Source: Paulownia fortunei
Taxonomy: Eukaryota; Streptophyta; Magnoliopsida; Lamiales; Paulowniaceae
Length of the DNA: 64,000 bases
NCBI GenBank assembly: GCA_019321725.1
Contig: CM033108.1
Coordinates: 15,761,799-15,825,798 of the forward strand
Direction: 5' to 3'
Made by a program: the position numbers and the translations under genes. The notes beneath the pieces are model-generated. The model worked only from the letters and a program-made list of their open reading frames with translations. It made no database searches and was not told the origin of the DNA. Below, piece after piece: positions 35,031 through 47,581 of the stretch (position 1 is its first letter; every line of letters begins with the position of its first letter).

Positions 35031-36063
35031 GGTTGTGAAGGATATTTGACGAGTGTTATGAGCATGGAAGAACAACACCATCCTATCCTTAGTGAAGTGC
35101 CAATTGTTCGGGAATATCCAGAATTTTTTTTGATAATCTTCCTGGATTACCATCAGACCGTGAGATAGAGTTTGTCATTGAACTAAATCCAAGAACACAT
35201 CTAATATCTAAAGCTCCATGCCGAATTGACACCAGCTGAGTTGAAAGAATTGAAGATACAAATACAGGAATTATTAGATAAAGGTTTTATCAAACCTAGC
35301 TTTTCACTATAGGGTGCACCGGTTCTATTTGTGCGTAAGAAGGATGGTACAATGCAACTGTGTATAGACTACTGAGATTTAAATAAAGTTACAATCAAGA
35401 ATAAGTATCCTCTGCCTAGAATAAAAGACTTATTTGATCAGCTCCAAGGTGCATCTATATTTTTAAAAATTGATCTGCGATTTGGTACCATCAACTGAAA
35501 ATAAAAAAGGATGATGTCACTAAGACAGCATTTAGCATGAGATATGGACATTATGAATTTTTGGTGATGCCATTTGGGTTGACAAATGCTCCAGTAGCTT
35601 TTATGGATTTGATGAATTGGGTATTTAAAAATTTTCTTGATAGATTTGTTATTGTGTTTATTGATGATATCTTAATTTACTCTAGCACAAAAGAAGAACA
35701 TGGTGAACATCTAAGAATGATTTTAGAGGTTTTGAAAGAGAAACAACTATATGCTAAATTTAAGAAATGTGAATTTTGGATTGATCGAGTGGTATTTCTG
35801 GGACATGTATATCAGGAGCAGGAATATTTGTAGATCCAAGTAAAGTAGTAGCTATTAATAGTTGGTTACAACCTACTAATCCTTCAAAAGTACAAAGTTT
35901 TCTGGGTTTAGCTGGATATTACCATAGATTTGTGGAAGGATTCTCCAAGATAGCTTCTCCTTTGACGCAATTAACTAGAAAATGTGTGATATTTAAATGG
36001 ACTGATGCTAATGAGGAAAGTTTTCAGGAATTGAAGAAGAGGTTAACTTCAGCTCCTATCCTT
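35031..36063 (+). pseudogene. B reverse transcriptase remnant, ends at the permutation point
   Basis: LPGLPSDREIEFVIELNP at about 35140, then APVLFVRKKDGTMQLCIDY with stops at 35311 (Trp) and 35373 (Arg). KIDLRF keeps the motif A Asp, followed by a one-base loss near 35482. [27 protein letters not shown] at 35653, [15 protein letters not shown], then a frameshift at 35815. The connection text FLGLAGYYHRFVEGFSKIAS runs to LKKRLTSAPIL, where it stops at about 36063. Confidence 0.9.
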
Positions 36064-36323
36064 TAACACTTCTAAAATTATAACATACAATCTATGAATA
36101 TCCATTATATTGATCAATCTATTCTTTATCTTATCTAAATATAGAATCACTTAATTAGGTTGTAGGATCTCAACCACTAACATCAAGTGATAGCATTGGA
36201 GGTATAATGATTAAGAATGCTATAAAAGATGCGATGTAGATGTTAATGCAAATTAGCATATAAGTAACATGTAGTGCATGAATCATATTGGTCAAGTGAG
36301 TAGTGTAAGGCTTGGGTATTACA
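36060..36323 (-). repeat. Reversed fragment of a family-B LTR (first 260 bases)
   Basis: The reverse complement of LTR-B positions 1 to about 264 (compare 30324-30587). It ends exactly at the LTR terminus, gggtattaca, at 36323. Its inner end shares cctt with the B pol sequence at 36060-36064, so the join shows microhomology. Its clean outer end against C sequence suggests an older reverse LTR insertion that was later truncated by the event that placed B here. Confidence 0.88.
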
Positions 36324-37772
36324 GTGAATTATTTATTTATTAATATTTTTGTAAGAGTAATTATGATTGATCTAATTTCAAATGCTCAGAATAAGGTCGA
36401 TGAAAGGTTAGGATTATGATGAAAGGCATAAAAGGCACTTAAATAGATTTCTGTGATAAGTGATAATAATCTCTTAATAAGAGATAGATGTAAAACTAAG
36501 GGATACAAAATTGCAAGACTAAGTTTTAAGTGATAATCATGTACCTTTTTATTTGTTTTATTTAGTGTTATGAATTATGTTTGTAATCTCAAGAAAATGT
36601 AGAAATATCAGATACTAGATAAGATATTATGGGATATATTATTAATATTTAGTTTGCCACAAAAAGAGGATAAATGTAAAAGTGCATATGTAGGAATGAT
36701 TTAGTTTTGATTTTATTTTCCAGTGGAAATGGAAAAGCATTCATGAATTTTGTATATGATAATGGAATTGAATTATTGTTCATAGGTTAACTGAATATGC
36801 TCATTCTTTCTCAATTTATCCTAGGTATTCCTTCAAAATTTATGGAAAGATAAATATATAGGAAGTGGTTAGATTTTATGATTTATTAGTGTCTATTAGT
36901 TCTGATGTAGATTTAAGGTCTTTGTCTACTTCCTAGAAGATCTTACATCAGGTATTGGGAACAAAATTATATTTTAGTATTATGATCATCCATGCTTCAA
37001 TGGGCAATCAGAACAATCAAATTAGACTTTTCAAGATATGCTTAGAGCTTGTGCATTAGATTGTTAATGTAAATTGAGAAAGTTTTTTCCTTGGGTGGAA
37101 TTTCTTATAACAACAGTGATAAGTCTACTTAAGATAGTTCTCTATGAGGCATTGTATGATAAAAAATATTAGTCATCATTTTATTGAAATGAATTTGGTA
37201 TTTTTTAAGGCTGAATATGATTTAGGAAATGATAGAAGTGGTAGAACAAATTGTCAATCTATGAAAACTAGTTAGAGGTGACCATAGAGTTATGTAGATT
37301 AAAGAGGAATATCATTGCAATTTATGATATGGGATCAATTTTTTTAAGGTGTCTCCAATGAAATAGATTATGCGGCTTGGGCAGAAATTTTTTTTTATGG
37401 GGATGTTACATACAAACTTGATCTTAGGTACATTGATTTATTTTGCATTACTAAGATAATTGGGGATATCTCGAGTTCGCAATGTATTTCATGTGTTCAT
37501 TTTAAGAAATATTTCATGAATCTATTTCATCTACTAAAGAAGGAACCAATAGAACTAAATTGAGGTTAGAGATATAAAAAAAGACCTATAGAAATTTTAG
37601 TAAAGGATGTAAAGCAACTTCAGAATTAGATATGTCATTAGTTAAAGTACTAAGCAGAAGTCAATCAATAGAAGAAGCTACTTGGTAAAGGAAGCATAAA
37701 ATGATAATTAAATATCTAGAGGTTTTTGGAAAGTAAAAATTCGGGGATGAAATTTTTATAAATAGGGGAGGA
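36324..37772 (+). pseudogene. Integrase/chromodomain remnant of old element C
   Basis: A heavily mutated 3' pol part of a B-like chromovirus: LTEYAHSFSIYP near 36787, LHQVLGTKLYFSI near 36945, then the tail and chromodomain (HLLKKEPIELN near 37530, QSIEEATW near 37663). It ends with the PPT aggggagga just before 37773. The first 450 bases (36324-36780) are too decayed to place. Far more stops and indels than in B show that it is older. Confidence 0.75.
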
Positions 37773-40700
37773 TGTAATAACAAAGTCCACATTACTCGCT
37801 TGGTCAATATAATTCTTACATTACATGTTAATTTTATATGATACTTGCATTTCTATTGACATTGCATAATTTATTTCAATTTATACGACATTCTTGAATA
37901 TTAAACTTAATTCTGAAGCTCTTGCATGATATTAGTTATTGAATTTCCTAATCTAAGTAGTTGATTTTATATTGAAATAGGAAGAAAATGAGGTTGATGA
38001 ATATTGGATCTAGATGGGATATATAGGTTATAATTTTGGAAGTGTTAAAAGTATTACTAGTAAGCTTATACAGCTTGATTCGATTTCATCTAGGTATTTC
38101 AAAGTATATAAGGGTAAATTGTATATTCGGGATGTTGGACATAAGATACTGTGATTTAATGGTTATATTACAATAATCATTTATGTATAAGATTATATAA
38201 TTTTTAATATGGATAATTATTCAAGAATCGGGTGACAATATAGTAAGAAATTAAATGAACGGCTAGGAAATTAGCTTACAAATTATCTATGGGATCTTAT
38301 GCTAATTAAAATAGGATGTAATAAAATTAATGTATAGTAAGATACATCTGATCTAGGCTTGAAAAATAGGTGAAAGACTAGATTTATACCACAACTTGAT
38401 ATCTCATGCTTACTACCAAGCTTAAGCAAGCACCTCAAGTGCCACCTCAAGCTTTCCTTCACCCTTAAGTCTCGACCAGACCTTCATTTCAGCCATTTTC
38501 AGCTTCCAAACACACACCTTAAGGTCTGTAATTGCTCCAAATTGATTCCAAGTCGAAATAAAAGCAAGAAAAGCAAAGGAGAAGTAATTACCATCAAGTT
38601 TAACCTCAAAATCTGCATAGATAACACTTACCTATGGTTTTGCCTTTAGTTTTTAGATTATTATGAATGGGTTTATTGTTTATTAAGCTTTCAATACCTA
38701 TTATAAAAGTTTTATAAAGTTTATAATTAGAGTTTTGTGCACAAAGAAAGGGTTTTTGATGACAAACATTTAATAGGAAATACTTGTGGCAGAAACTCTT
38801 ACTTTGCTGTTTTCTTGTGTTTTAGGCTACAAAAGTGCATGGTATGTTGAATAAAACCTATAGGTATCATCATATACATGTTCATATATGAGTTAAGAGT
38901 AATGGAATAAATTTTCATTGGTTAGAAACTGACATAGGGCCTGATATTGAAGAGATGCTCAAAACTGTCACTATCGAATTTCAGATTCTGTCTTGCGTGA
39001 AGGGGACTGGTTTTTCAAAACTAAATCCATTAGTTTTGGAAAGAATATACTTTGGTTGTCTCTATGTATATGTTATCTAAGAGTGGTAAAAGTTTGGGAG
39101 TGATTGAATATATGTAAGGGTGCCAAAACTATTAATGTCATAAAGTGCGCAAAACTATCACAGTAGGAAAAATCTATTTCAGTATGCTGTGAAGGGAGCT
39201 GAACTTGGGAAGCTATAACTGTGCGTTTTAACCATTATATGACATGGTTACATTTTTTTTATGGTAGCTAAGTGTGATAAAAATTGGGGAGTGAATGAAT
39301 ATGTCTAAGGTATCAAAATCATCATGCAAATTAATGTGCCAGCAAGAAAATGTAAAGTTGTGAATCTATCCCATTTGGTTCATTAACATGTTCCAGCATA
39401 GATGTGGTGCATTTGATCCCTAAAATTTAGGGCAATGTTGTAAGAGTTATAATACATCAATTATGTGAGGTTAGTATACATTTAAGATGTAAAACAAAGG
39501 TGCATAGAAGGTTGTATTCGGTAATAGTTTCTAAGTGGTGAGATTGTTTAGTTAAATTGAGATTCAAGATCTTTATCCTATATTAGGTTTAATGAACTTG
39601 TTAATTGAGGATGGTGATGGATATCTTGTATTCTTATAGATTGTTTCACATCTAGGTTTGGGGAGTAATACTTAAGAAACCTAGAAGTAACACACAACCG
39701 ATCAAAGGTAAGTGAAAATTCATTTGCAACTATAATGCATGAACATAGTATGTTTTGAAGCATTTATACCTAATGTGTTAACGATATTTAAATTGATTGG
39801 ATGACAAGTATATTATGTATCTTAAGAGTTTTATGATTCTTGAAACATGTTGAGAGCAAGATGACTTACATTTCATATTGAAAATATCATTCATGAGCAT
39901 TTACATGTGCATGCACGACATATGAGTATAAATGAGGTTCTTGCATGCATGATATGATTTGAGACATGATTTTCAGAAAAAAAAAAATATTTTGGTTAGC
40001 CACTACTAGTGTACAGAGGCATGCGAGGCGTGCTTATGTGATATGTTGGGGCGATACGAGTGTTACTTCTCAGAGGATCATAGGGGTTGACAGTGGGTGT
40101 GCCTCTAGTGGTCCCAAGATAGTGGACCACTTGACTGTGCCCTTACTGATGCCGCTGGTCGGAAGACTTCTGGAGGATCACAGGAAAAGACACAGGGTGG
40201 ACCTCTGGTGATCCCAAGAGATGGCCTCCAGATTGTGTCAATCTATGATTATTGATATTATTGAGAGCTTTATCCTGTACATAGTAGGTAGGCCAAGGGC
40301 CCAGTGGTAGAAAATGATTTTGAATGAATTGTTTTGGTCCAGGAAATTGCATTCCTAGCATGATTTCATAGAGATGCATTGTATATATGTTAGATTATCT
40401 CTTCAGCATGCATGATTTTCACTTACTAAGCATTAGATCATGTAGTTAATGCATTGTAGGTAAGCATGGTGATACCTGAGACTCTAAGCCTTACTAGGCT
40501 TATTGTTGGAGCTCCTAGAGGCTTCTAAGGATTACTGTACATGGAAGATGACTTGTTGAATTGTGTTGTGTGCATATTCTAATTTTTACAATTATTATTA
40601 TTGTGTAAATTTTTGTCTGTATATAAAGGGTTACAAGATGCAAAATATGCTTACTTCTTCAGAGAGTATAAGCTATTATTTTAATTTTTGAGTCTATCAT

Positions 40701-40971
40701 ATTATAACTTTGGAATATCGTGTCTTATATGACTCTTGAAATTTTATAGTAATAAGTTTGAGTATAGCATGACTATGATGGTTGTTGTGTTTTTTATATA
40801 AATGGTAATTTTTCTATATACCGGGTTATATATAATAAAACACTTTTACTATTTTTCAAAGTGCTACAATTGACAAAAAATATTATATATATACACATGT
40901 ACACACATGTGCTACTTTGTCAAAGTTATTGTTATATTAATATCTATACTTAGTGATGGGGGTGTTAGACA
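37773..40971 (+). repeat. 3' LTR of old element C (family-B relative)
   Basis: Begins TGTAATAACAAAG after the PPT and ends near gggggtgttagaca, about 3.2 kb. It aligns with LTR B throughout but has many more changes. It holds an 81-codon version of the recurring family-B LTR frame at 39966-40211. Its right end directly adjoins the reverse-strand RT of D. The left part (38400-38640) shares a conserved block with 8130-8360 and 44290-44530. Confidence 0.8.
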
Positions 40972-42295
40972 CAAGGACACCTTCTTAACAAAATTACCAG
41001 TCCCAAAAATAAATATTGTATTACATAACCAAAAGATCGCATTCACTAAATTGAACAAATAATTTTCTACTTCATTAGAATTTTCAAGATCATATTGAAA
41101 GGTCAATCATATTTCTCTTCATTGTACACTAAGATATCATCGATAAATATCACCCCAAACATATGCATATAGAATCATCAAACACATTATTCATTATGGG
41201 TGTTAAAATAATTAGGGCATTAGTCAACCTAACGATACAACAAGAAATTCATAATTAATTTAAACTTAAAATCAATCCTCAAGATCACAACTCCTCCTCT
41301 TAATTTATCAAATAAACCTTAATATGAAAAATTTGTACTTATTACAAATTATTACTTAATTCATTTACAATAAATAATACATAACCTCAAGATTCATCTT
41401 TCTTCTAGGTGAATATGAAGTGGAGCTTGTTTTGGGGAAGCACTAGACCTTAATGCTTTGCTCAACATTATAACAATATCACTCAAGGTTCATCGAATTC
41501 CAATACATGTATATGATAAACCAAAAGAGAGATTAGATTTGTTCTTACAACTATATCAGGATAAAATCAATTTGTTAGTCAATAGCATGCCTGAAAACTT
41601 ATTTTCAATAAGTATCAAGAGATCTAAGATCACACAAATGGATTTTTAGTAAACTTGATCATTTTTAAAAATTCTAACACAACCCAAAAATTGGTAATAT
41701 CTATTTCTTACAACTTGCTTTCACGGTAACTATAGAAAATTATAATTTGACAATCTCCTTTATTTTTTGTGAATAGTAAATATTTTCTTGCTATGGTCTC
41801 CATAAAATTTCTAAATTTTCATCACCTAGAATTTAAAAGTCTTAATAATCCTAAAATAATCCACAATACATAATTCTCAATAAATCAATTAATACAAAAG
41901 GTTATATCATAATCCTAACCAATAAAAAAAAATTAACCTAGATCTCTTACAATTTAATTAGTTGATCTTGAACCTCCATAAGAAATTAAAACATTGAAAC
42001 TGACCTCATATATATATATATATATATATATCAAGTACCCTATCGAGTCGTGTTACATATTTAGTAGATAATAGAGAATATGTAGCTCCAAAGATAGAAT
42101 ATCAAATATAAATTTTATACCTGTTATTACTGATGAGTCTATCTTAACATCATTTTATACGAAATCTTAAAACACATGGCCAATATTATTCATGAAATTC
42201 AAAATGAATTATACAACAAATAAAACTTAGTAGCATGGTTATGCTCCACCAGTTTCAAAGATTATGTACATGGATAGTCTACAGAACTACAAACC
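40972..42295 (-). pseudogene. Interior of old reverse element D (leader, PR, partial RT)
   Basis: Read on the minus strand from the PBS: a leader matching 33350-33480 of B, then a protease-like segment (42033-42150) matching 34600-34720, so gag is deleted. An RT remnant follows: FDKLRGGVVILRIDF near 41320, RLTNA near 41225, and VIFIDDILVYNEE near 41118 with the FIDD box. It ends with a VVFLGH-like stretch near 40985. The part 41340-42000 is unassigned; open frame 41458-41649 (+) shows no domain. Confidence 0.6.
42008..42031. repeat. (AT)n microsatellite
   Basis: About twelve uninterrupted AT units inside the decayed interior of D. Confidence 0.95.
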
Positions 42296-42310
42296 GGGCT
42301 CTGATACCAG
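42296..42310 (-). other. Primer-binding site of D
   Basis: On the minus strand, ctggtatcagagccc, a well-kept tRNA-Met-type site directly following the LTR end (tgtgaca). It shows that 42313-45128 is the 5' LTR of a reverse element. Confidence 0.9.
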
Positions 42311-42312
42311 TT

Positions 42313-45128
42313 TGTCACAATCTCCCAAAAATATGTATATATATATACACACAACTTGTGCAACTTAATTTGTTCATGTATGCGTGTGTATAACTTTTTT
42401 TTTTTCTAGCTAGTTAGTGTGACATAACACTGATAAAGTAAAGTGATTTAATATCCTGTAATATTGTATATAGATAGATAGTTATTTGAATGATAAAAAG
42501 GTCTATCAAAATCATCACAAAACTCAGACTCATTTATAATAGAGTTTTGAAAATGATATACAGGATAAGGTCACTAATATAATACAATAGATCATAAAAT
42601 CAAAAGCACAACCTACAAAATTTCCCAAATAGGTCGTCGTCTATTTACATCGATCTTTGAAAGCCTGTAGGAGCTCCACAACCAACCCAAGTAATTAGAG
42701 GTCTCAAGTCTCACCATGCCTACCTAAAATGTATGAACTATGTGAGCTAACTCTTAGTAAGTGAAAATCATGCATGCTGAAGCGATAATCTAATATATAT
42801 GCAATGCATCTTTGTGAAATCACACCAGGAATACAAGCTCCTGAACCAAAATAATTCATTCAAAATTATTTTCCATCATTGGGCCCTTAGCCTACCTACT
42901 ATGCACCGGTTAGAGTTTTAAACAATATCAATAATCACATGGCCATAAACAAAATGACTCAATCCAGGGGCCATCACCAGGTCTACCCCCTGTCTTCTTT
43001 TATGATCTTCCAAAAGTCTTCCCACTAGCAGAGTCAATAAAGGCACAGTCAAGTGGTCCACTCTCTTATGACCACTAGAGGTGTCCAAATATCACATAAG
43101 CTCACTTCGCATGCCACGGTACACTAGTAGTGGCCAACCAAAATATTTTCTTTCTAAAAATAATGTCATGCATGCAAAACCTCAATTGTGAGCATGTATT
43201 ATGCATGCATGTGTAAATGCTAATGAATGGCATGTTCAAAGACACAACGGATCTCATGTTCTATCATCCAAGGAACATATGCACTATAAGATGTTTATAA
43301 TAATCATAATACACTCATCAAGACACAAGGATCACATTTAATATAGATAAGGCAAGAAATACTATGTTCATGTATTGTAGTTGTAAATGGATTTTCACTT
43401 ACCTTTAATTGATTATATCTTACTTCATAGTTTCTTAGGTGTTACTCCCCAACCTTAGGTGTGAATAATTTATAAAAATATAATATATCAATCACTATCC
43501 TCAATCAACAAGTTCATTATGCTTAATCTTAAACAAGGACCTTGAATTTCAATTTAACTATGTAACAATCAAACTTTACTACTTAGGGAGTAAAATCTAA
43601 TATAATCTCCTATGTAACTTAATTTCTCATCTTAAATCTAATATAAAATCACCTAATTGATGTGTTATAACTCTTATAATAGTTCTATAAATGCTAAACA
43701 TCAATTTGACCATAGATATGTTGAAATATGCTAATAAGTAAAATGGAACAGATTTCCATCTTTTATTTTCCTCATTGTCACATTAAGTTTCATAGCCATT
43801 TTAGCATTCTTAGGTGTATTTATTCACTCTAAACCTTTTACCACACTTAGCTAACATATAAAAATATATAACCATGCCATAGAATTGCCAAAACTCATGG
43901 ATTTAGCTCCCCTAATTCAGTCTCCTTCACAGTACACCAAAACAGATTTTGCTACTTTGACAGTTTTAGTGTTTCTCCAATATCATGCTCTATTTCAATT
44001 TCTAACTGATCAAAAAGCATTCTAATACTCTTACCTCATATATGAACATGTAAATAATAATAATTATAGGTTTCATTCAACATACCATACACTTTTGAAG
44101 CCTAAAACACAAGAAAATAGTAAGGTGACTGTTTCTGCCACAAGTATTTGCTATTAAGTGTTTGTCATCAAAAACCCTTTCTTTGTACACCAAAGTCTAA
44201 CTAAAAACTTCCTAAAATTTTTATAAGAGATATTTAAAGATTAATAAATAATAAACCCATTTAGAATAATATGAAAACCAAAGGCAAATCCTTAGATAAG
44301 TGTTACTTCTACAAATTTTGAGGTTAAACTTGATGGATGGTAATTACTTCTCCTTTGCTTTTCTTGAATTTATTTCAACTTTGAATGAATTTGGAGCACT
44401 TGAAAACCTTAAAGTGTGTGTTTGGAAACTGAAAATGGCTGAAATGAGGGTCTGGTCATGGCTTAAGGGTGAAGCGTCTGAGGTGTTGGCTTGAGCTTAT
44501 AAGAAAGCATGAGGTGGCAAAGCTTGAGGTGGCAAATGGCACAACTTATACAGCTCTAATCTGGTGTTTCTCAGTATTTATTTTTTTATTTAGAACCTAT
44601 TTTAATTTTTGTATGATAGGATAATAAATTCTACCCTAATTTCTTAACTGTTCGTTTGATCTTTAAATCGATTGACATTCGAATATTAAATAGATTATCT
44701 AGTTTTTATTTCAAAAATCATATGCACATATGAACCTTGAAATATGACACTTAAATCAAATTATATCATGTTTAATATCCTAAGCAGTATTAGTTTATGG
44801 ATATATGTATACCTTTAAAACACCTTGATTTAGTTGAATCGAAACATATTAGTTTACTAGTAATACCTTTACATATTCTAAAATTAGAACATATAACCTT
44901 GAATATCCAATAGATTGACCAATATATTCTTTCTCTTATCTAACTATTAAATTTCTTAATTAGGTTATAAGATTTCAACCACTAATATCATGTGATAGCA
45001 TTAGAGGTTTAGCGGTTAATAATGGTATATAAGATGCCATGTAAATGTTAATATAAATTAGCGTATAAGTAGCATGTAATGCATGAATCACATTAGCCAG
45101 GTGAGTAGTGTGAGGATTGGGTATTAAA
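42313..45128 (-). repeat. 5' LTR of D (family B), reverse
   Basis: About 2.8 kb. The right end, gggtattaaa, is the reverse complement of a mutated TGTAATACCC start; the left end is the reverse complement of ...TTGTGACA. It matches the split reverse LTR at 3127-8961 along its length. About 130 bases are missing near 43083 in the region of the recurring LTR frame. A forward open frame at 44300-44494 lies in a block shared with other copies (8130-8290) and has no known domain. Confidence 0.88.
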
Positions 45129-46711
45129 TAAAATTTGGAAGATGTCTAATTTCCACTTGGGGAAGCAATATAAGGTATTCAGTTTCAGTCTAGCTGTAGA
45201 CTTTAAACAAAGCGCTTCTTGGGAGGCAACCCAAGCTTTCTTTTCTTATTTTTGTGTGTGTTATTTTGATTCTTTTTATTCATGTGTTGTTTCATATCAT
45301 AATGATTGTTCCTTGATATTTTTCTCATTTTTGTAGGCTAAATGCTGGAAATAAAAAAAATAAAAAATAGTAGGGTTTTAATTCTGAAAGAACACCACCC
45401 ATTTTCAAGAAAGTCCTCTAATTTTATAATTCTCTCAACTATTAAGGATGATGCTTACATTAAGTTTGGGGGGAGTTTAGGATAATTGCTTGTTATTTGA
45501 GATGCTTAATGCTTGTTTGTAACTTTTTTTGGTTCATTGACTTGTTTAGTTTATTGATTGTCAAGTTTAGTGATGAACAATATGCATGTTTTAAAAAAAA
45601 TAGATATTAGAATATGTACGTTTGTTTACATGTCTAAACATCAAAATTGGTTTTATTTACTTTATGAGGTCTTGTGAATCTTGATGCACTAAGTAGTTTG
45701 TTGAGTTATATTTAATTATTTAGAGACAATTTATAAGATTTAATTATTTCCTAAATGATCCCTCCAACCTTTAGAACTTGGTTGATCACTAGTCGATGTG
45801 AAATCCTAGGTGGCATAGCATTAAGGAGATGATTTATGCTATTTTTGAACTATTTGAGCCTTTCAAGCCAACCTATACTTAAATTATTCCCTAGTATCCC
45901 CTCTTGAGCCTATTGAAATAATTCTTTGGACACATTATCGAGCTTTTTAAAAAACATCCAATATTCTACCCTTTTTCATCTCATTTACACAATCATTTTT
46001 GAATAAATTATTGTATTAAAAAAAAAGAAAAGAAAAGAAGCACAACTTAAGAGAAGAAAAGATTAAAAAATGATGAAAATGAAGAGATTATGAATTGAGG
46101 TATATGATTTGAACTCCCTAAAATAAATAGACCCCCATTGTAAACAATAAAAGAAATATGTTTGTGGGTAATCCAACATCAAAAGGAAGAAAAATGGGAT
46201 GTTCAGTAAAGAAAAATAAAGGGATTGATGAAGTTGGTACTTATTCATAAAGGTTCTAGTATGATTGTATAAAATGGGTAATTTTTAGCTACAATTTTCC
46301 ATATGTTTCCACCATTACCCAAGCCTCGCAATACAAGGTTTGAAGTTCTTTTGATCTTTGATGCTATGATCTACCTACAATAGTGGAGAGTAGTGTGAAA
46401 AACAAGCGTATGAAGTTTGGTATGCACTTCAAAAGTGGATCAAATATGAGTTGTTGGCTTTATAAATATACCTGGATAATAAATAAAAGTTGATAAACTA
46501 CTACTTTCACACTCACACACACAAGACCATGAAGTTAAGTGAAACTGATATTCATGTTAACATGTAAAGTTAGTTTATTTTTCTAATCTTTTGAGATAAG
46601 ATGTTAGGAAAATATTTCTTGACTTTGGTAACCTGATTCATAGAGGGGATGTTATTGAAAATTTCACGTTTGATGCTTGACGACAAGCAAATCTTCAAAT
46701 TTGGGGGTATT
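45129..46711 (+). mobile_element. 3' interior zone of an Athila-type element
   Basis: Non-coding zone between pol and the 3' LTR of an Athila-like gypsy element. Signposts are cgcttcttgggaggcaaccc near 45210, aagtttggggggagtttag near 45463, and finally caaatttgggggtatt at the PPT. These phrases are usual in this lineage between the end of pol or env and the LTR. Pol is not present; the left end is cut by D's LTR at 45128. Confidence 0.6.
46700..46711 (+). other. Polypurine tract of the Athila-type element
   Basis: The G-run tttgggggt is followed at once by the LTR start tgataag. In Athila-type elements the plus-strand primer sits exactly here. Confidence 0.65.
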
Positions 46712-47581
46712 TGATAAGTTATTTTTATGCCAATAATTCATATACCTTTTGATTAATATTTGGTTTGTTTTCAAGTATTTTTGATTCTTTTTATGAATAT
46801 AGTTTGAAATCTTGTAGGTAATGACAAAAGGAAAAGAAAATGGAAAGAAACAAAAAATGTGGTTGAAATGTTGAAGAATTTATATTGGGCAGCTACTGAT
46901 GGCAGTGTTTGTATTTTAATCATATGACTTTGCTCTAATATCATATTGATGTGATTATTGATCCATTCAAAATCCAAGAAATAGATCTACAACTTTTATG
47001 TTTACCACAAAATCCAGTTTCTACGATTGCAATGAGAAACATCAAGTTTAAAAGTTGACACTGGACTGAAAATTTCTTGTATGACACATCTCGGTATTTT
47101 AGGCATAACTCTCTCCATAGGAGTGCTATTATGATTCATGATGATATAGAAAGCTAAGAGAGAGGTACAAATCATATGAATACACAAAAATCTGGTTTGA
47201 CTTATAAAGTAGTGAAAACTAAGTTTAAAATGGCTTTATATGCTAGAGAAATAGGTTTTGGACAAAAAGTTCAATGCCTAACTATCTAGTTAGCGTTTAC
47301 GCATTGCCACATGGATAAAAAATTGGTTTTTAGACCTCCTTAGGACATTTCCATTTGATTTTAAGGACCCCAAAAAGCCTTCTAAGGTATTCTTGGATGT
47401 GAGAAGCTGTTCTTGATGGAAGGAGTGCTGCTGGATAGGAGGGGATTCTTGGAGAGAATGAACCATTCTTGGAGACAAGGAGAGTTTTTACTATTCCTCT
47501 CTCTTCACAAATTGGTGAATAATTTTCATATTCTTTCTTATGTATTTCTTGAAATTATATTCAAACATTATGAACTAAACA
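46712..47581 (+). repeat. Athila-type 3' LTR, part 1
   Basis: Begins TGATAAG after the PPT. It is interrupted after aaaca (47577-47581) by a solo LTR A and resumes at 49863. The interruption point can be proved inside this window. The reversed copy at 57206-58377 reads straight through it (at about 57845) with no insert. The segment 47340-47480 has repeated ttcttgga units, which give the open frame 47290-47478 (-); I do not take it as a gene. Confidence 0.8.

Larger units (their letters stand above)
28366..36063 (+). mobile_element. Circularly permuted family-B chromovirus with a single LTR
   Basis: Order on the plus strand: RNase H, integrase, chromodomain, PPT, one LTR (30324-33315), PBS, gag, protease, RT. 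The left end starts inside pol at TGGFVVYSD and the right end stops inside pol at SAPIL. In related elements these points are adjacent, with about 15 bases between them (see 15175-15200 and 61625-61650). The two parts therefore add up to one element interior of about 4.7 kb with no overlap plus one 3-kb LTR. This is what integration or repair-capture of a one-LTR circle opened in pol would give. Two truncated tandem elements would be the alternative. Confidence 0.6.

Noticed and set aside
30324..40971. Reading LTR B (30324) and LTR C (37773) as the two LTRs of one element
   Set aside because: C and its adjoining integrase remnant are far more diverged and carry many more indels than B gag-RT. 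A reversed LTR fragment also separates them, so they are different elements of different age.
41458..41649. 63-codon forward frame in D
   Set aside because: No domain, and it lies antisense to a decayed pol interior.
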